The notes under the pieces are model-generated. The model searched no databases and was not told the origin of the DNA. It saw nothing but the letters and a program-made list of their open reading frames with translations. DNA of 64,000 bases from positions 49,827,847 through 49,891,846 of the forward strand of contig CP154954.1 of assembly GCA_039621445.1 (NCBI GenBank), read 5' to 3'. Made by a program: the position numbers and the translations under genes. This DNA is from Euglena gracilis (taxonomy: Eukaryota; Euglenida; Euglenophyceae; Euglenales). Below are positions 11,493 through 23,617 of the stretch, one piece after another. Within the stretch, counting starts at the first letter, position 1. Every line of letters starts with the position of its first letter.

Positions 11493-11968
11493 GGGGCGTG
11501 AGGGGAGTCGGGCTGGGGGAAGGGGGTGCGAGGGCTGTGCCGGGGACGCCCCCCCCCACCGAATCCATGGGAGACCCGTAGTACAGAGCAGACGGACAAT
11601 TGTGGGCCAAATCCAAAAGCTCACCTTCAGCCCGAACCAGGGGCATTTTTTAAAAATACCACCCACCCACCCAGGGGGGGGGGTAGACACCCAGGGGGGT
11701 GGTCCCTACCCCCAGTGGTGGGAGGTGGGTTCAGGAGAGCCACTTTGGGGGGGAAATTTGGTGTCAAAATTTCGACACTTTATGCAGAAAGCAAAAGAAC
11801 CCCTTCTTCCAGGGGACCCAATTGGTCTGACCTCCCCTGTGGGGGGAAGGGGAATGGTGGATCTGCCCACCCTATCCCCGGGGCCATTACAAGTCCACCA
11901 CATGCCTTCTGGGGGGGAAGGAAACTGAAATGTCAAGCCGCTTTTGGAAATTTGCGTCAACTTTGGAC
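11493..11968. other. Upstream flank of copy 2
   Basis: Directly upstream of the copy 2 ATG on the minus strand. The first 70 bp are GC-rich and stay open in frame with exon 1 (PLPPARLPSRP), as in copies 3 and 5, so the exon or a 5'UTR may extend upstream. No TATA-like or spliced-leader acceptor signal could be identified. G-runs near 11680 may be a degraded element. Confidence 0.35.
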
Positions 11969-13402
11969 CAGACCGCCATTTAGTGCGTATCACAACGTAT
12001 CTGTGATACATTAATTTTATTTTGGTGATACATAGGTGATACATTAAAAATTTTTGGTGATACATATGTGATACATTAAAAAAAAATTGGTGATACATTC
12101 GTGATACACAAATTTTCCTTGGTGAAACATATAATAAAAGTTGTGAAGCACAAATTTGTAAGATGAAAATTTTTCAGAAAAACGTAAGATGGCGCTCACC
12201 CGAGCTTGAGGAACTCAGGTTCCCATGGTGCTCCCGCCTCACTTCCGTGGCGCTGACCTGTCTGCCAAGACAGGTCCCTGCCATCTTTTTTTTTCATTTT
12301 TTGAGGCATGCACGGGGGGTCCCCGGCTGCCATATTTTTTTGTCTTTTTTGTCAACAACTTCTCAGCCGCTATTTTTCAATTTATTGGACGGGATAAGAG
12401 AAGAATGGAACGAAATCTTACACTGTGCTGGATGACGCTGCCAACTGACCCTTCACAGACGCCTCACCCCCGTGGAATTGCCATGCGTGCCATGTCTGCA
12501 ATTGTGATGAATCCAAAAGTTTTCTTGCTGTCAAATCCCTCCTTCCAGAGGGAACCTTCAAAACGTGCAAGACAGGATTCCGAGACAACAATTCCTCTAA
12601 CCATTGACAAGAATAACCCCCCCCCAAATAATACCCCCCGGGGTATATTTTTTTCGCCCGAAGTCCCGAGGAGGGGGTATTATTTGGGGAGGGGTATTGT
12701 TTCCCAAAAATTTTCGAAATTTTTCGAAGTCCTGTAAGACCCAAAATAGCACCCAAAAACCCCCTTTGGGGTCATTTTTTGTACTTTTGTACTTTTTCAT
12801 ATAATTCAGCATTTTTTTGGAGGCCAGATGATCGAATTTTTTCGTAATTTGTTGTCAGGATTGTTATTTTTACCCAACTTTTCAGGTCAAAATCCGGGTC
12901 GTCTGCCCGAGATTTGGGGGGGGGGGTATTAATTCGGTGGCCGAAGTCGGACCCCAAGGGAGGGGGTATTACATAGGGGGGAGGGTAGGGGGGCCAAGTT
13001 TGCATGTAAGGACGAGGGGGGCCAAGCGCTCGGGGGGGGGGAAGTAATCACTATAACCCCGACTACAGATTGGAAAAAGTTTTGCTGGGAGAATTAGCGA
13101 GTCGTAACTGAAACACATTGCCGAAAGCATTAGCACAAGAAAAATGTTCCATTTGTCTGCAGAGAGGCAAAGAAACAAGGATGAAAAGTGGAACAGAAAG
13201 GGGAAAAATTTTTGATGTGAAAATGGAAATTTTTATGCAAAAAATTGGTGATACATATGTGATACATTAAAATTTTATTGGTGATATATATGTGATACAT
13301 TAAAAAATTTTTGGTGATACATATGTGATACATTAATTTTTTGGCTGTGATACACGTGATACGTAAAAAAATTTTTGGTGATTCATACTAAATGGAGGTC
13401 TG
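11969..13402. mobile_element. hAT-like element, TIR CAGACCGCCATTTAGT, 8-bp TSD CTTTGGAC
   Basis: 1434 bp. The left end CAGACCGCCATTTAGT is matched by ACTAAATGGAGGTCTG on the right. CTTTGGAC is repeated exactly (11961-11968 and 13403-13410). Subterminal arrays of GTGATACAT units lie at about 12000-12115 and 13240-13390. Subterminal repeats, CAG ends and 8-bp TSDs fit hAT. The interior (about 12160-12600) has open frames but no transposase motif I recognise. A TA-flanked element is nested at about 12615-12975. Confidence 0.88.
12615..12975. mobile_element. Nested TA-flanked element (CCCCCCAAATAATAC family)
   Basis: Starts ACCCCCCCCCAAATAATACC after TA (12613-12614). It holds inverted GGTATTATTTGGGG near 12675 and further GGGGGGTATTA-like units at 12925-12975. 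Edges on the right are uncertain because the right motif is repeated. Confidence 0.4.
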
Positions 13403-13619
13403 CTTTGGACATTTTGGTTACTTGGTAACCTTTTATCAGGGCAATAAACCTTTTCTCGCCAGGGTTTTGTTGCCATTATCAGCCATTTTGATGGATATTT
13501 TTTGACAAAACAAATTCACACAATTATTCGCAGAACTGATGGAACCAACAACGTATTTAAAAAGATCTTATCTGACGAGAACTGGTCCAAACACTGGACG
13601 AGGGGGGGAGGGAGGTATG

Positions 13620-14470
13620 CAGGGATCCTCACACGTCCGTGCTGGCCGAGGCCAAAATGTATCCGTGATTTTCCGTGAATTTCCGTGAATTTCCGTGAAT
13701 TTCCGTGAATTTCCTGTATCCGGAAAAGGTCAAAGGCCAGATTCCATTCTGCACTGGAGCCATATGGGCGGTTGTGGCAGCAGATTGTTTCTCCATAATA
13801 TAGTCCTGGAGATCCCCCAGTTCCTATTCACACCTGTATATGAAAATAAAAAACGTACAGGAGGGAAAAAACAACCTTTTGTCCTTGAATTTATTTCTTG
13901 ATTGCCCCTAAATGGGTTGCCAAAACCCTGTCAGCAGACCGATATAGCGATTGACCCTTCCGCATGCAGCCTAGGCGCGAAGGTGGAAAATCATAAAACC
14001 CAGATGCTCTCAACTTGTGTGTATTTTTGGAGAACACCTCTGATGCTCTCGAGGTCCAATTTTGTGACCGGGAGACCAGAATGGAGGAAAACGGCCACAA
14101 AATCATCTGTAATTGTCTGGGTGAGGTTTTGCTTAATTCAACGACTCCCGAAAATCCAACTGCTTCAGTGGGGTGTCCTGGCTAGGAAGAAAAATTATTA
14201 AAAAATTAATTAAAATTACAAAAAAATGAATTGGACGACATTGTCTGTTTGGAAAGGCAGAGAATAAGCAAAAAAAAGCATCCCATCAAAATGTGTCTGC
14301 GCAAACAAAACACATTCAAAAAAAGACCAAAATTTTTTTTCCGAACCCTCCTCCTCATCCGTGAATTTCCGTGATTTTCCGTGATTTCCGTGAAAATGGC
14401 CTTCCGCCCATTTCCGTGATCCTCCGTGAATTTCCGTGAATTTCCTTTTCAGGACGTGTGAGGATCCCTG
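13620..14470. mobile_element. CAGGGATCCTCACACG element, copy A (TSD GGTATG)
   Basis: 851 bp. CAGGGATCCTCACACGTCC is matched by GGACGTGTGAGGATCCCTG. GGTATG stands on both sides (6 bp; the sister copy has 7). Arrays of CCGTGAATTT units occur near both ends. The interior is about 90% like 35735-36300. The minus-strand reading frame that is open in the sister copy is broken here. Confidence 0.85.
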
Positions 14471-14479
14471 GGTATGACA

Positions 14480-16286
14480 CCCTCTCCCACCCTCTCCACC
14501 AATCCCCGGAAGTAGATTAGGGTCCCTTCCGACTTGAAAAAACAATCCCTGCCTCCAACCTCTGACCAGGGGGTGGTCATACGCACCCTCTAACCTGCAA
14601 CATTTGACCAGGGGTACGGGGGTGGCCGGCGAGTCAGGGGGGGGGGGCTGCAAGCTTCTCCGGGGGGGGGGGGGGGGCGTTGACCACACATTCACTTTTT
14701 GTGAATGGCAAAAACCTTGAGCAGTCCCGAAGGATATGGGAACACTTTGGGGGGGGGGTCGCCCCCCCCCCCTCGAGTGCAAGGCCCCCGCAGAAAAATT
14801 TCGGTTTTGTGGATGGGCAAAGGGCCCGATGCCAAGATGAAATTGTTGGGAAATCCCTGAGTTTTCTTTGAAAACAAAACAAAATGCTTTGGATTTTTTT
14901 GGATTTTTTTTATTTTTTTTTAAAATAGAAAACACCAAAACATCAAAAAAAATGCGCAATATGCTGAAAACTGAGGGGAAACGACGTATTTTGTTCATTT
15001 TCTGGTGCGCAGTGCCGGAAGAAATTTTGTCACTATTTTGGCACCTGCCAAGGGGGTGGGGGTCCGGACACCCCCTTCCACCTTACCCCCAAGGGGTAAG
15101 GTGGAAGGGGAGGGGTCGGGACCCAACTACCTCAATAGTGATGGGGCTTCCCGTTTATCCCTGACAGTCCCCCTTATCTTACACACAGGAAAATGTGTAC
15201 AAAAATCACCTGGGCAGGCAGGGGTGTAAAGGGGAATGACCAAAAAAGCAACAACAACGACAAAGGGATCTCCTTCCATTTTTGGGGGGGTTCACTGGTA
15301 AACGTGAAAGGCATTCGGATGAACAAATCAACCATCATCAAATCCACATTCGGGTTTGCTGAAATATCCCAAATTTCAAAAAAAAATACGAATAATATCT
15401 CAAAAATTCATCATAAAAAATGCCATCTGTGCAGATCGTTTCTGGTGCTTTCCACGCAGCATTGGCTGCATCCCATGGAACCCGAAAATGATGCAGTTGA
15501 TGGATCAAAAGTGCACCACGCTGAAACAAATAAACCACGTTGTCAATGACTGTTTCTGTGAGACTTCACTGAAAAACTGGAAACTTTTACACAATGAAAC
15601 CACCCGTTTCTCCCAGCCAACCCTGAGGGTGGGGGGGGACGGGAAATGGTACGCTGTTCTCTAATGCCAAAGAGATGAGAGCCCCAGGAAGTTGGCTTCA
15701 CATAGAGGGGAGGCTAACCCCGAGTAAGGCCAATTTGGAGTACAGACGGGGTGCCAACTTCTTGGGTGAGTAAGGCTCCCTGAGGCTTTATACCCCCCCC
15801 CATCGACGGTCACCAACCTCCTGTCACTCTGACCGGGGGAGGGTCATTATTAGACAACGTTTTTTAAAACCCAATTGGAAAATGATCATTGGACAACAAG
15901 AAAATTGTCCAACCAAATCATGGAGAGACCTCTGAAAAAATGTCCAGGGATCACTCGAAATCAGGGAAGGAAAAGAGGGGTTCCCGTACGTTGGGGGAGT
16001 GGTCGGACCAGAAAGAAATGAATAAGCAATGACGCAGCGGAATCACTGCACAGTTCGCGAGAATCAGTCTTCTTTGGCCAAACAGAAATGTCAATTACGG
16101 GAAGCCAGGAGCTCCAGGCAGACAGCAGGAATACTTGGAGTGACATCGGGGCTGATATAGCTCCCAAGGAGACACGAGTCAGGCAGGAGACCACCAGTCA
16201 GCAAGGGCGATTCGCTGCCATTGCAGATGCCCTCAGCGACGTGCTCACTGACATCAAACAGAAGAGGATCGGAGAGGAGTTGTGCA
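14480..16286. other. Anonymous repeat-derived sequence; no gene seen
   Basis: The stretch 14800-15160 (GGGCAAAGGGCC, an AACACCAAAACATC segment, a TTTGTTCATTTTCTGG segment, then GCACCTGCCAAGGGGGTGGG) recurs with divergence at about 22910-23240 and 54845-55170. It is therefore a dispersed family, but no clean ends were found. Plus-strand frames around 15193-15660 are open but match nothing recognised. Confidence 0.45.
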
Positions 16287-16294
16287 GGCACAAC

Positions 16295-16710
16295 CAGGCT
16301 GGGGGGGGGGGGGTACTGGCTAGCAAATCGGCTAGACACTGGAAAAAGTGGACTAGCTAGACCCCCCTCCCCCCCCCCGGTGGGGGGGGGGTCCGGGGGT
16401 CCCCCGGACTGGAAAAAATTTTTCCTCCGGCGCGCAAAATGAGGTTTTTAACAGGTTTTTGGCTGGTTTTGTTCCAAAAATTGCCAAAAATGGCCAAAAA
16501 CGGGCATTTTGGGCCATTTTGGGGGTCCCCAAAAAAATTTCCGGCGCTTTGCGCCGGTCACTGGAAAAAAATTTCCACTAGCTAGCCCTGCTAGCAGACC
16601 CCCCCTGGGGGGGGAGGTCTGATGGAAAACCCACTAGCCAAATTTGGACTAGCTGCAGTCCAGCCCCCCCCCCCGGGGGGGGGCACTGCAATCCCTGAAG
16701 CAAAAGCCTG
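16295..16710. mobile_element. hAT-like CAGGCTTTTGC-family element, TSD GGCACAAC/GGCACATC
   Basis: 416 bp. Left end CAGGCT then a G-run, right end CCTGAAGCAAAAGCCTG. Flanking 8-mers differ at one base (16287-16294 and 16711-16718). Inside is the TACTGGCTAGC...CGGCTAGACACTGG segment and a CCGGCGCTTTGCGCCGG hairpin, shared with 27776-28560 and 31696-32224, and more loosely with 48360-48773. Confidence 0.85.
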
Positions 16711-16785
16711 GGCACATCCCCTCCCCGGAAACTGTCACGTTCCAGGTCCTCTGGTATCTGACCTGACCTGAAGATGGCACACACG

Positions 16786-16918
<133 letters not shown>

Positions 16919-17119
16919 GCACCTAGAGTTGACCCCCGGATTTTCGCCATTTTCGGCCATTTTCGGCCATTTTCGGCCATTTTTTCCTATAGGTGGGGGG
17001 TAAAGCTGCCTAAAATTCTTTCATACAAATAATGCATTTTGATCATTCAGTCAACATGAAAGCAGTTGTGACAAGCTAACACATCCAAAGAGGTCCGTTT
17101 GGAATGGGTGCTCAGGGAT

Positions 17120-17756
17120 TAAACAGGTCAAAGAGTTCTTTGTTGCAACACGCAAATGCAAGGTTTTGGGAATAAGCTTCTTTTTCCTGCCAGAGAGGCT
17201 CTTGTCCACTTTGGTCTTTTTTTTGCTGGGGGTTCTTGGGACGCTTCATGAGAGTGGTTGGCGCATGACAGAAAAACCACAATGGTGGATGGCAACACAA
17301 AACTGGTGCTTTTCTCTTCAAGCCCCTTGGCATGGATGCTTTTCACAAACAACTTCCCCTCACCTATTCCAACTTGATACCCCACAACATTGTTTGATGA
17401 TGGCACTGTTAGATCCCATCCACTTGTGTGCAATAAACCTAATGCAGGAATCACACCTTTAACGGAGAAAAAAAAAACGCTTCACATACTTTGCCTGGTT
17501 GCACCTTGTCGCCACAATTGTCGTTGAAACCATCGGCTTTGGCCCAAATAACCCATTCGGAGGTGGTTCTTTGAGCAACATGTGTTCCACGGTTAGGCAT
17601 TATGGCAGGAGAAGAGAGGCATGACGTCAAAGAAACCTTGATCTAAAATTTCATCCGCATGTTGAGACGATCATCCGTGTGGATATGGCGAAATTGGGAG
17701 AAAATGCGCTCAGCTTGAGCGGCAGAACAAAAGCAAGCAAACATATGATTGGCCCA
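17120..17756 (-). pseudogene. hAT transposase C-terminal remnant (dimerisation motif)
   Basis: The minus strand at 17756-17643 reads WANHMFACFCSAAQ followed by AERIFSQFRHIHTDDR and ends at a TAG. The S-A-A-x-(A)-E-R-x-F-S core followed by H-x-H-T-x-x-R is the signature of the hAT-family C-terminal dimerisation region. Beyond the stop, reading continues in fragments: one near 17500-17620 (AQRTTSEWVIWAKADGFN), then an open stretch 17454-17128 with GWDLTVPSSNNVVGY and a Lys-rich tail (PPAKKRPKW). The AQRTTSE fragment is duplicated near 18560. No complete frame remains, so the element is not autonomous as it stands. Confidence 0.75.
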
Positions 17757-17884
17757 CAATCTTGATTGACATCAAATGTGCTCACCCAATTGTCCAATAT
17801 CTGCATCTTGTTCAACATCGCATCTTGTCCAGCAGCTACATCATATCCAATATCTGCATCCATTGCATCAGCAATCACTGCATC

Positions 17885-18225
17885 TTGTCTGGTGTGTGCA
17901 TCTTGTCCAATACCTGCATCTTGTCAAGATCTTAATCTTGTCCAATATCTGCATCCACTGCATCTTCTCCAGCATCTGCATCTTGTACAGCATCTGCATC
18001 TTGTCCAGTGTCTACATCTTGTCCAGTGTCTGCATCTTGAACAACATCTACATCTTGTTCAGCATTTGCATCTTGTACGGCATCTGCATCTTGTCCAATG
18101 TCTGCATCTTGTTCAGCATCCGCATCTTGTCCAGCATCTGCATCTTGTACAGCATCTGCATCTTGTCCAGTGTCTGCATCTTGTTCAGCATCTGCATCCA
18201 CTGCAACTTGTCCAGTACCTGCAAC
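17885..18225. repeat. Minisatellite of 18-24-bp GCATCTTGTCCA units
   Basis: Tandem CATCTGCATCTTGTCCAG-type units inside the hAT remnant. Read on the minus strand they give an acidic repeat of D-A-x-x-Q-D type that stays open across 17932-18288. It could be an expanded segment of the old transposase frame or a non-coding satellite. Confidence 0.8.
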
Positions 18226-18809
18226 AACTGCATCCACTGATTCCCAACCTAGCAAAATGACCACAGAAACCCAAAAAAATGACCACAAAAAGCCTAAAAT
18301 TGACCGCGAAAAGCCCCATATTGACCCAAATTAGCCCAATATTTGCCAAATCAGTGCAAAATAGCCCAACATTAACAAAAATTGATCCAAAATGGCCAAG
18401 ATGGGTGTAATACTGGAGATTTGTTGAGAAATTATCCCAAAAATGTGTTTAATTCTTCAAAAATATATAGAAGAAATGCCAGCATTGCCCTTGTCACCAA
18501 AATTTTCTGAAATGCCATCAAAACATTCGGCTTTGGCCCAAATAACCCTTTCGGAGGTGGTTCTTTGAGCAGCATGTGTTGCAGGGCCAGGCATAATAAT
18601 CAAAAGAAGAGAGGCTGCACAGAGACAAGAGTCAATCGCACTGAAATTGCCCCTCGGGGAAAAAGAAACTGTTAAATAAAAAATTCGAAAAAAAAATTGC
18701 AACAAATTTTTCTCATTTTCAGTCATTTTCTGCCGTTTTCGGCCATTTTCGGGACCCCCACCTATAGCGCCCAAAATTTCATTTTCGGCCATTTTTACTA
18801 TAGGTGCTT

Positions 18810-18810
<1 letters not shown>

Positions 18811-18882
<72 letters not shown>
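18811..18882. repeat. (CA)n microsatellite
   Basis: Pure CA run directly after the right TIR of the element at 16916-18810, followed by a short imperfect tail to about 18900. Confidence 0.95.
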
Positions 18883-18883
<1 letters not shown>

Positions 18884-19240
18884 GCAGACACACACACATA
18901 ATGCGCTTGCCAACATGACAAAAGTCACACATTCTCTGTGTCGGTTCTGGGGATTACAATTCTAAAAATGTGACCTGCGGTGGTCTTCTCTCCGTCCATC
19001 TCCATTTTTTTTCGTTTTTTGTGGAAAGATATTTTGCCATGGGGGGTGGGCCCCCCAAAAATGTGGTGGCCCGGTTGCACCCTGAACTTCCATTGTCTGA
19101 TTTGGAACAAAAACACAGGACCAGCAATCAATGTTCTGCTGCTCAAAACTGACCGGGGTGCGGAATAAGATGGGGCACCGAAGAGCGATGCCAGCCCGCC
19201 GCTGGCCCGGATAGCTCGACACCGATCGACGGCTGGGGGT

Positions 19241-19322
19241 CACAAGGCAGGCGCAGGGGGTCTGGCGTTGGCTGTCCCAATCGCCTCGCCTGCCGCCTGC
19301 CTGCCTCGGATCGCCCCGGCGG
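19241..19322 (-). other. GC-rich conserved spacer block, member 1 (candidate exon)
   Basis: Shares GGGGCGATCCGAGGC and a CC(T/C)GC..GCCTTG end with 33218-33307 and 44971-45059. One occurs in each spacer upstream of copies 2, 3 and 4. The minus frame reads AGAIRGRQAAGEAIGTANAR here. Small indels between members shift the frame, so coding is doubtful. The block ends ...GCCTT followed by GT, GA and GA in the three members, echoing the donor variation of the genes. It could be an upstream exon, a non-coding RNA or a promoter element. Confidence 0.35.
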
Positions 19323-22300
19323 TGAGGGCGGCATTGCCGTGTGAGGAGGGGGTGGGGGTTGGAGGTTGGAGGGTTTTTGGGGAAGGGCGGGTCCATTACT
19401 GGGGACATCGTCGTTTGGCAGCGCCTGGCGACTCGGCCCATCCTGCCTGGCAAAGAAAGTAATATGACCATCCCTCCCCCAACCGAAGCATGGGTGCACT
19501 CATAGCAGATAGCCGCCTCTCCACTTGGACCCTGCAAATGCTATTTTGATGATTTTCTTTTGAATAACCATCAAAGAGTTGCGCTTGCAGGGACAGCCAC
19601 TATTGGCGGGGGGGGGGTCCTTTTATTTTAGCCCGCGCTTGTAGCGGGCCCCATGCCCAGTGCATATCATGCCCCCACCCCTGTGGTGAGGGACTGGCAA
19701 TCATTTGGAGACAATTGGTTATGACATTCACGGGAATACAGTTGGTGACACCCGAGACGAAGGCAAATCGCGGGCCAAGCGGGTCAAGAGTTTCCCCTGA
19801 ATTTTGGTTGCCTCCCCCGAAGGTTGAACAACCCTTCGGGAGATACCGCGACCTGGGGCTGGGGCTGCTGACTGACTGACTGACTGGCGCTGGCAAACCA
19901 AAGCCCAGGGTTATGCAGAGTGATTCTTGGAAGGGAGGGAAACTTGGTAAACAAAACGGAAATGATTGGTTTTTTTTTCTACAATTGATGCAGCCAGTGC
20001 CATTGTCGGGGCGTCATTTAACAACACCCCAGGGGGTCCAGGTCAGAGGCTGGAAAATTTGGGCTGGCTGGCTAACCCCGCCCCCACAGAGGCCAGGCTG
20101 GAACTGGGCCCGACCCCGGGGTTGGGCAAAAATGTCCCAAAATTATTTGATTCTTGGGGTATTCTAGGGGTGGGTTTTTGTTCTGTAACTCCCCCCTGTC
20201 TAAGATCCCCCCTAGACTTACCCATCTCACTATTCTTTTATTAGATTTTCTTTGAAAATCTTGGTATTACAGGAACTTCTTTCCACCTTTTCCAATTCTT
20301 AGGCGAAATAGGTATCCATAACCTTTCGACACTCCCCCCCTATGTTCGTTATTTTTGTGGTTGATATTAGTAATCCCATCCTGATAATTGGTGTTGGGCC
20401 CAATTTGACCTACTTGACCAGGGGATAACTTATGTTAATAAGGTCTTGTTGCAAAATTTCACAAAAGGGTTTCGAAGCACAATTTTGGCATTTCTGTTTC
20501 AGCCAAAGCACCAAGAACCAAACAAGGCTTAGCCATTGGATGTTTCTGGATACACAATTGAACAGAGGCCAGGGCGTATTTTTAGAAAATTTGACCCTCC
20601 AGGGGGTCCAGCCAGTTTGCAGGCTTTTTCCAGCCCCGGACCCCCCACCCCTCAGCGACTTTTTCATTATTTATTTCCAGCCGCCCTTCGCAGCTGGATG
20701 GTGACGGATTTTTTGCTTTCGGGGGTGCTGAATGAAAACAAAATGCGGCGGCCTGACACACGATGTGTGTGACCCGAGAATCTGGCCCGGAGTGTTTGGG
20801 GGAATCCTTTTTTCAGGGTCGCGAGCTCCCTCAAATTGCAGCACGCCATTCCTGTGCAACCCAAAAGTGCAAGGTTGGCAAGATGTGCTTTCACACCGGT
20901 CCCAGGATGGCGCTGAGGACATTGATGCACTGGCCGGAATGTATATACGCCCAGCTGTGGACATACACGGATATTGAAATAGGGGCACAATAACACACCT
21001 GGGGGGCAATCAATTTGAGGGGAATTATTCATAAAACAAACACCAACACACATTTATATGTGCCAGAGAAGAGTTCCGAAAGTTCCTTCGTTGCTTGGAC
21101 GTCGGGGGAAACGGCCTGGGTGTGGCCCTGCTTCAATATTGGGCTGGGGTCGGGGTCGGGTTTGGGGTGGGGGTTGGCCATGGGACGCTGTGTCCCTTTG
21201 GGTTTGGAAACGCGCAACCGAGAGCCAACCAAAGACAATTTTTTTCTTTGGTTGGAATTTGGCGGCTGCGGCAGCCAACTATAAACCCCCCCACTTATAA
21301 ACCCCGCGGGGTTTTTAGGATCCGGTTTGGTCAGCCGAAGGGGGGGCGGGGTTTATAGGTCCCGGAATTGTTGGTGAAAATCTGACCCCCCTAAAATGAC
21401 CCCAAAAAACCCCCGAAATTGGGCCTTTTGGTTGGCACCCACCTCCCACAGACCAACCTCCCGTGACATCCACCCATATAAAGACAGGTGGGGGGGGGGT
21501 CCGGACCCCCCCTGCGGGCCAGACCTAAACCATGTACGCCCTCCTTATATCAAACCCTGCCCCCCCCCCAAGCACCACCCCAAAACAGGAAAAAAAACTT
21601 CCCATCAAAGTGATTTCAATGAAAAAAAATATAATGAAAATTGACAGGAAATCGGCCATATTTTGACAAAAATGTGTTGACTCTGGCGTCCTTGGACCAC
21701 TTCCATCCACCTAAAACGTCAAAAATGTGTTTTCCGACATTTTTTTTTGTTTAGCTCAAATTCAAGCCCCAGTTTGGCCATTGGCCGTCCCAGAAGGCCC
21801 TTGAGGGGCGGCCCAGAAGGGGGGGGGACTTCCTGTCCCTTATGGACCGCCCTGCCCCAAAGGGCCTTACAAAGAAAAAGGCGAAGAAGAAGAGAGCCAA
21901 ACGGGGGGTTCGTCCTGCACAATTTGTCCCTTTTGCTGGCTGAATCAATTGTGACTGGTGGGAAGTTGGGGCCCTTTCTGCATCGTTTTGGAATGAGGCA
22001 CTCCCCCAGTCACACAGGCTTATATCTAAGGCAGGGGAGGGACCAGCAGACAGGTAAGAGGTCCCGGCCACCCGCAGCAGCCTGCGGCGCTGCATTCCGT
22101 GCCAGACGGAACGTCGGGTGAGCCGGGGCCTTCTGAGGAGCAGACCTTTTGTCCCACCCACTCCCGGGGGCAGAGGCCACTTCCACCTTCCTGAAAATCA
22201 GTCAGCCTCTTTTTTTTTTGGAAAACCAATCACTCCAAGACTGGGGTCGACTCTGGGATCCAGGACAATTGAATGTGAAGGGAATGGCCCAAAACCATCC

Positions 22301-23617
22301 GGCCATCAGAGCTGGCCCTCCCCCCAGGGGGAGCGGGAACTTTGGGCCAAAAACAATCTGTGAAAAAAAAAAGAAACCCAGGACTGCCACCCGTTGGGAA
22401 ACTGGTTCCTTTCAAATCTCGCCACCGGATCCCAGTAGTGGCACAACCATCCGGTTGGAAGTTGGGAGTTCTTGACCTGGATCATCACCCTGGGCCAGTC
22501 ATCGTTGCAGTGTGATCCCCAGGCGTCGCTTGACAATCCCGCCTTCTTCCGGTGCCTTCGGTGCCGGAGTGGCCAGGCACTGTTGGCCATTAGCCCTCCC
22601 GCCCCACCTCTAGGGCGTCAAATGAGTGGGGGGAGGGGGAGATCTGGACCCCCCCCTTCCCCTGGGGAAAACCCGGGCACAAAGCGCTGGAAACCTTTTT
22701 GAGGGCAAGAGGCCCAAAACTTGCGGCTTCAGTTGATTTCTTGGGGGAAACAAACTGACGATGAAACAGAATTTTCTGGTGCAAAAGCGCCAGGAAAACA
22801 AGATTTTTTTAAATTTGGTTCCAGGGGGTCCCCAGGGATGGATGGGAAGCCTTGAGGGCGGGGGGGTCGGACCCTCCCAACACGGGTGGGGGGGGGTCAG
22901 ACTGCTCCCCTACCTCGAAACTGAAGGGGGCTGGGAAAATTTTCGGTTTTACCCAAATAAAAGGCCAAAAATGGTGAAAAATCTCTGATTTTTCTTTGAA
23001 AATAACCAAACAGGACAATGTTTTGAATTTTTTGAATTTTTTTTTCTGTGAAAAAAAACCAAAACCAAATCAAAAAAAAATGCAGTGTGTTAAAAAGGGA
23101 CAAAAAAAAACGGAGGAAACAAGGGATTTTCGCTGAACCTGCTGAGGAGGGGGGGGATCCGGACCCCCCTTTCCTGCGACCGAACCCCCCTAGGGAAGGG
23201 CCGGACTCTGCCACCACCTGCATCAAAACCGAAGTGCTTCCCTTTTCTATCCATGGGGTCCGATCCATGGCGTCGCAATAAAATTCAGCCTGTTGAGCGC
23301 AACGTGCATCACTTCTGGCATCCATGCCAGACCACAGAGTTGGACGGGGGAGCAGAAGCGCCGAATCCAGCCAGTCACGGGGGGGGGGGGGACCACTTCA
23401 CCCTAAAGGTGGAGAAATACCAGCAATATGGTACGGTGCAGAATACTGTTGGTGACTGGATAATTCCACACATCCTTTAAGTGGAGGGGACCCGAACTGT
23501 ATTGTGAAGAAAAGCCTCAAGCAACACCAAGGCCCAGCCTCAAGCAACAGCACGGGCAATGCAAAAAGGCAGAGTGTTCCGGCCCGTCGGCGTGCATCAA
23601 TTTAGAGTGTGTGCCAC
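19323..23617. other. Long gene-free spacer between copies 2 and 3
   Basis: About 4.3 kb with no recognised protein. Visible items: a short GTCTAAGATCCCCCCTAGAC palindrome near 20200; a TATAAACCCCC/GGGGTTTATA palindromic unit at 21285-21360; and at 22910-23240 a diverged copy of the dispersed family also at 14800-15160 and 54845-55170. Several GC-rich open frames around 20670-21060 and 22000-22150 lack any motif or paralog. Confidence 0.4.
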
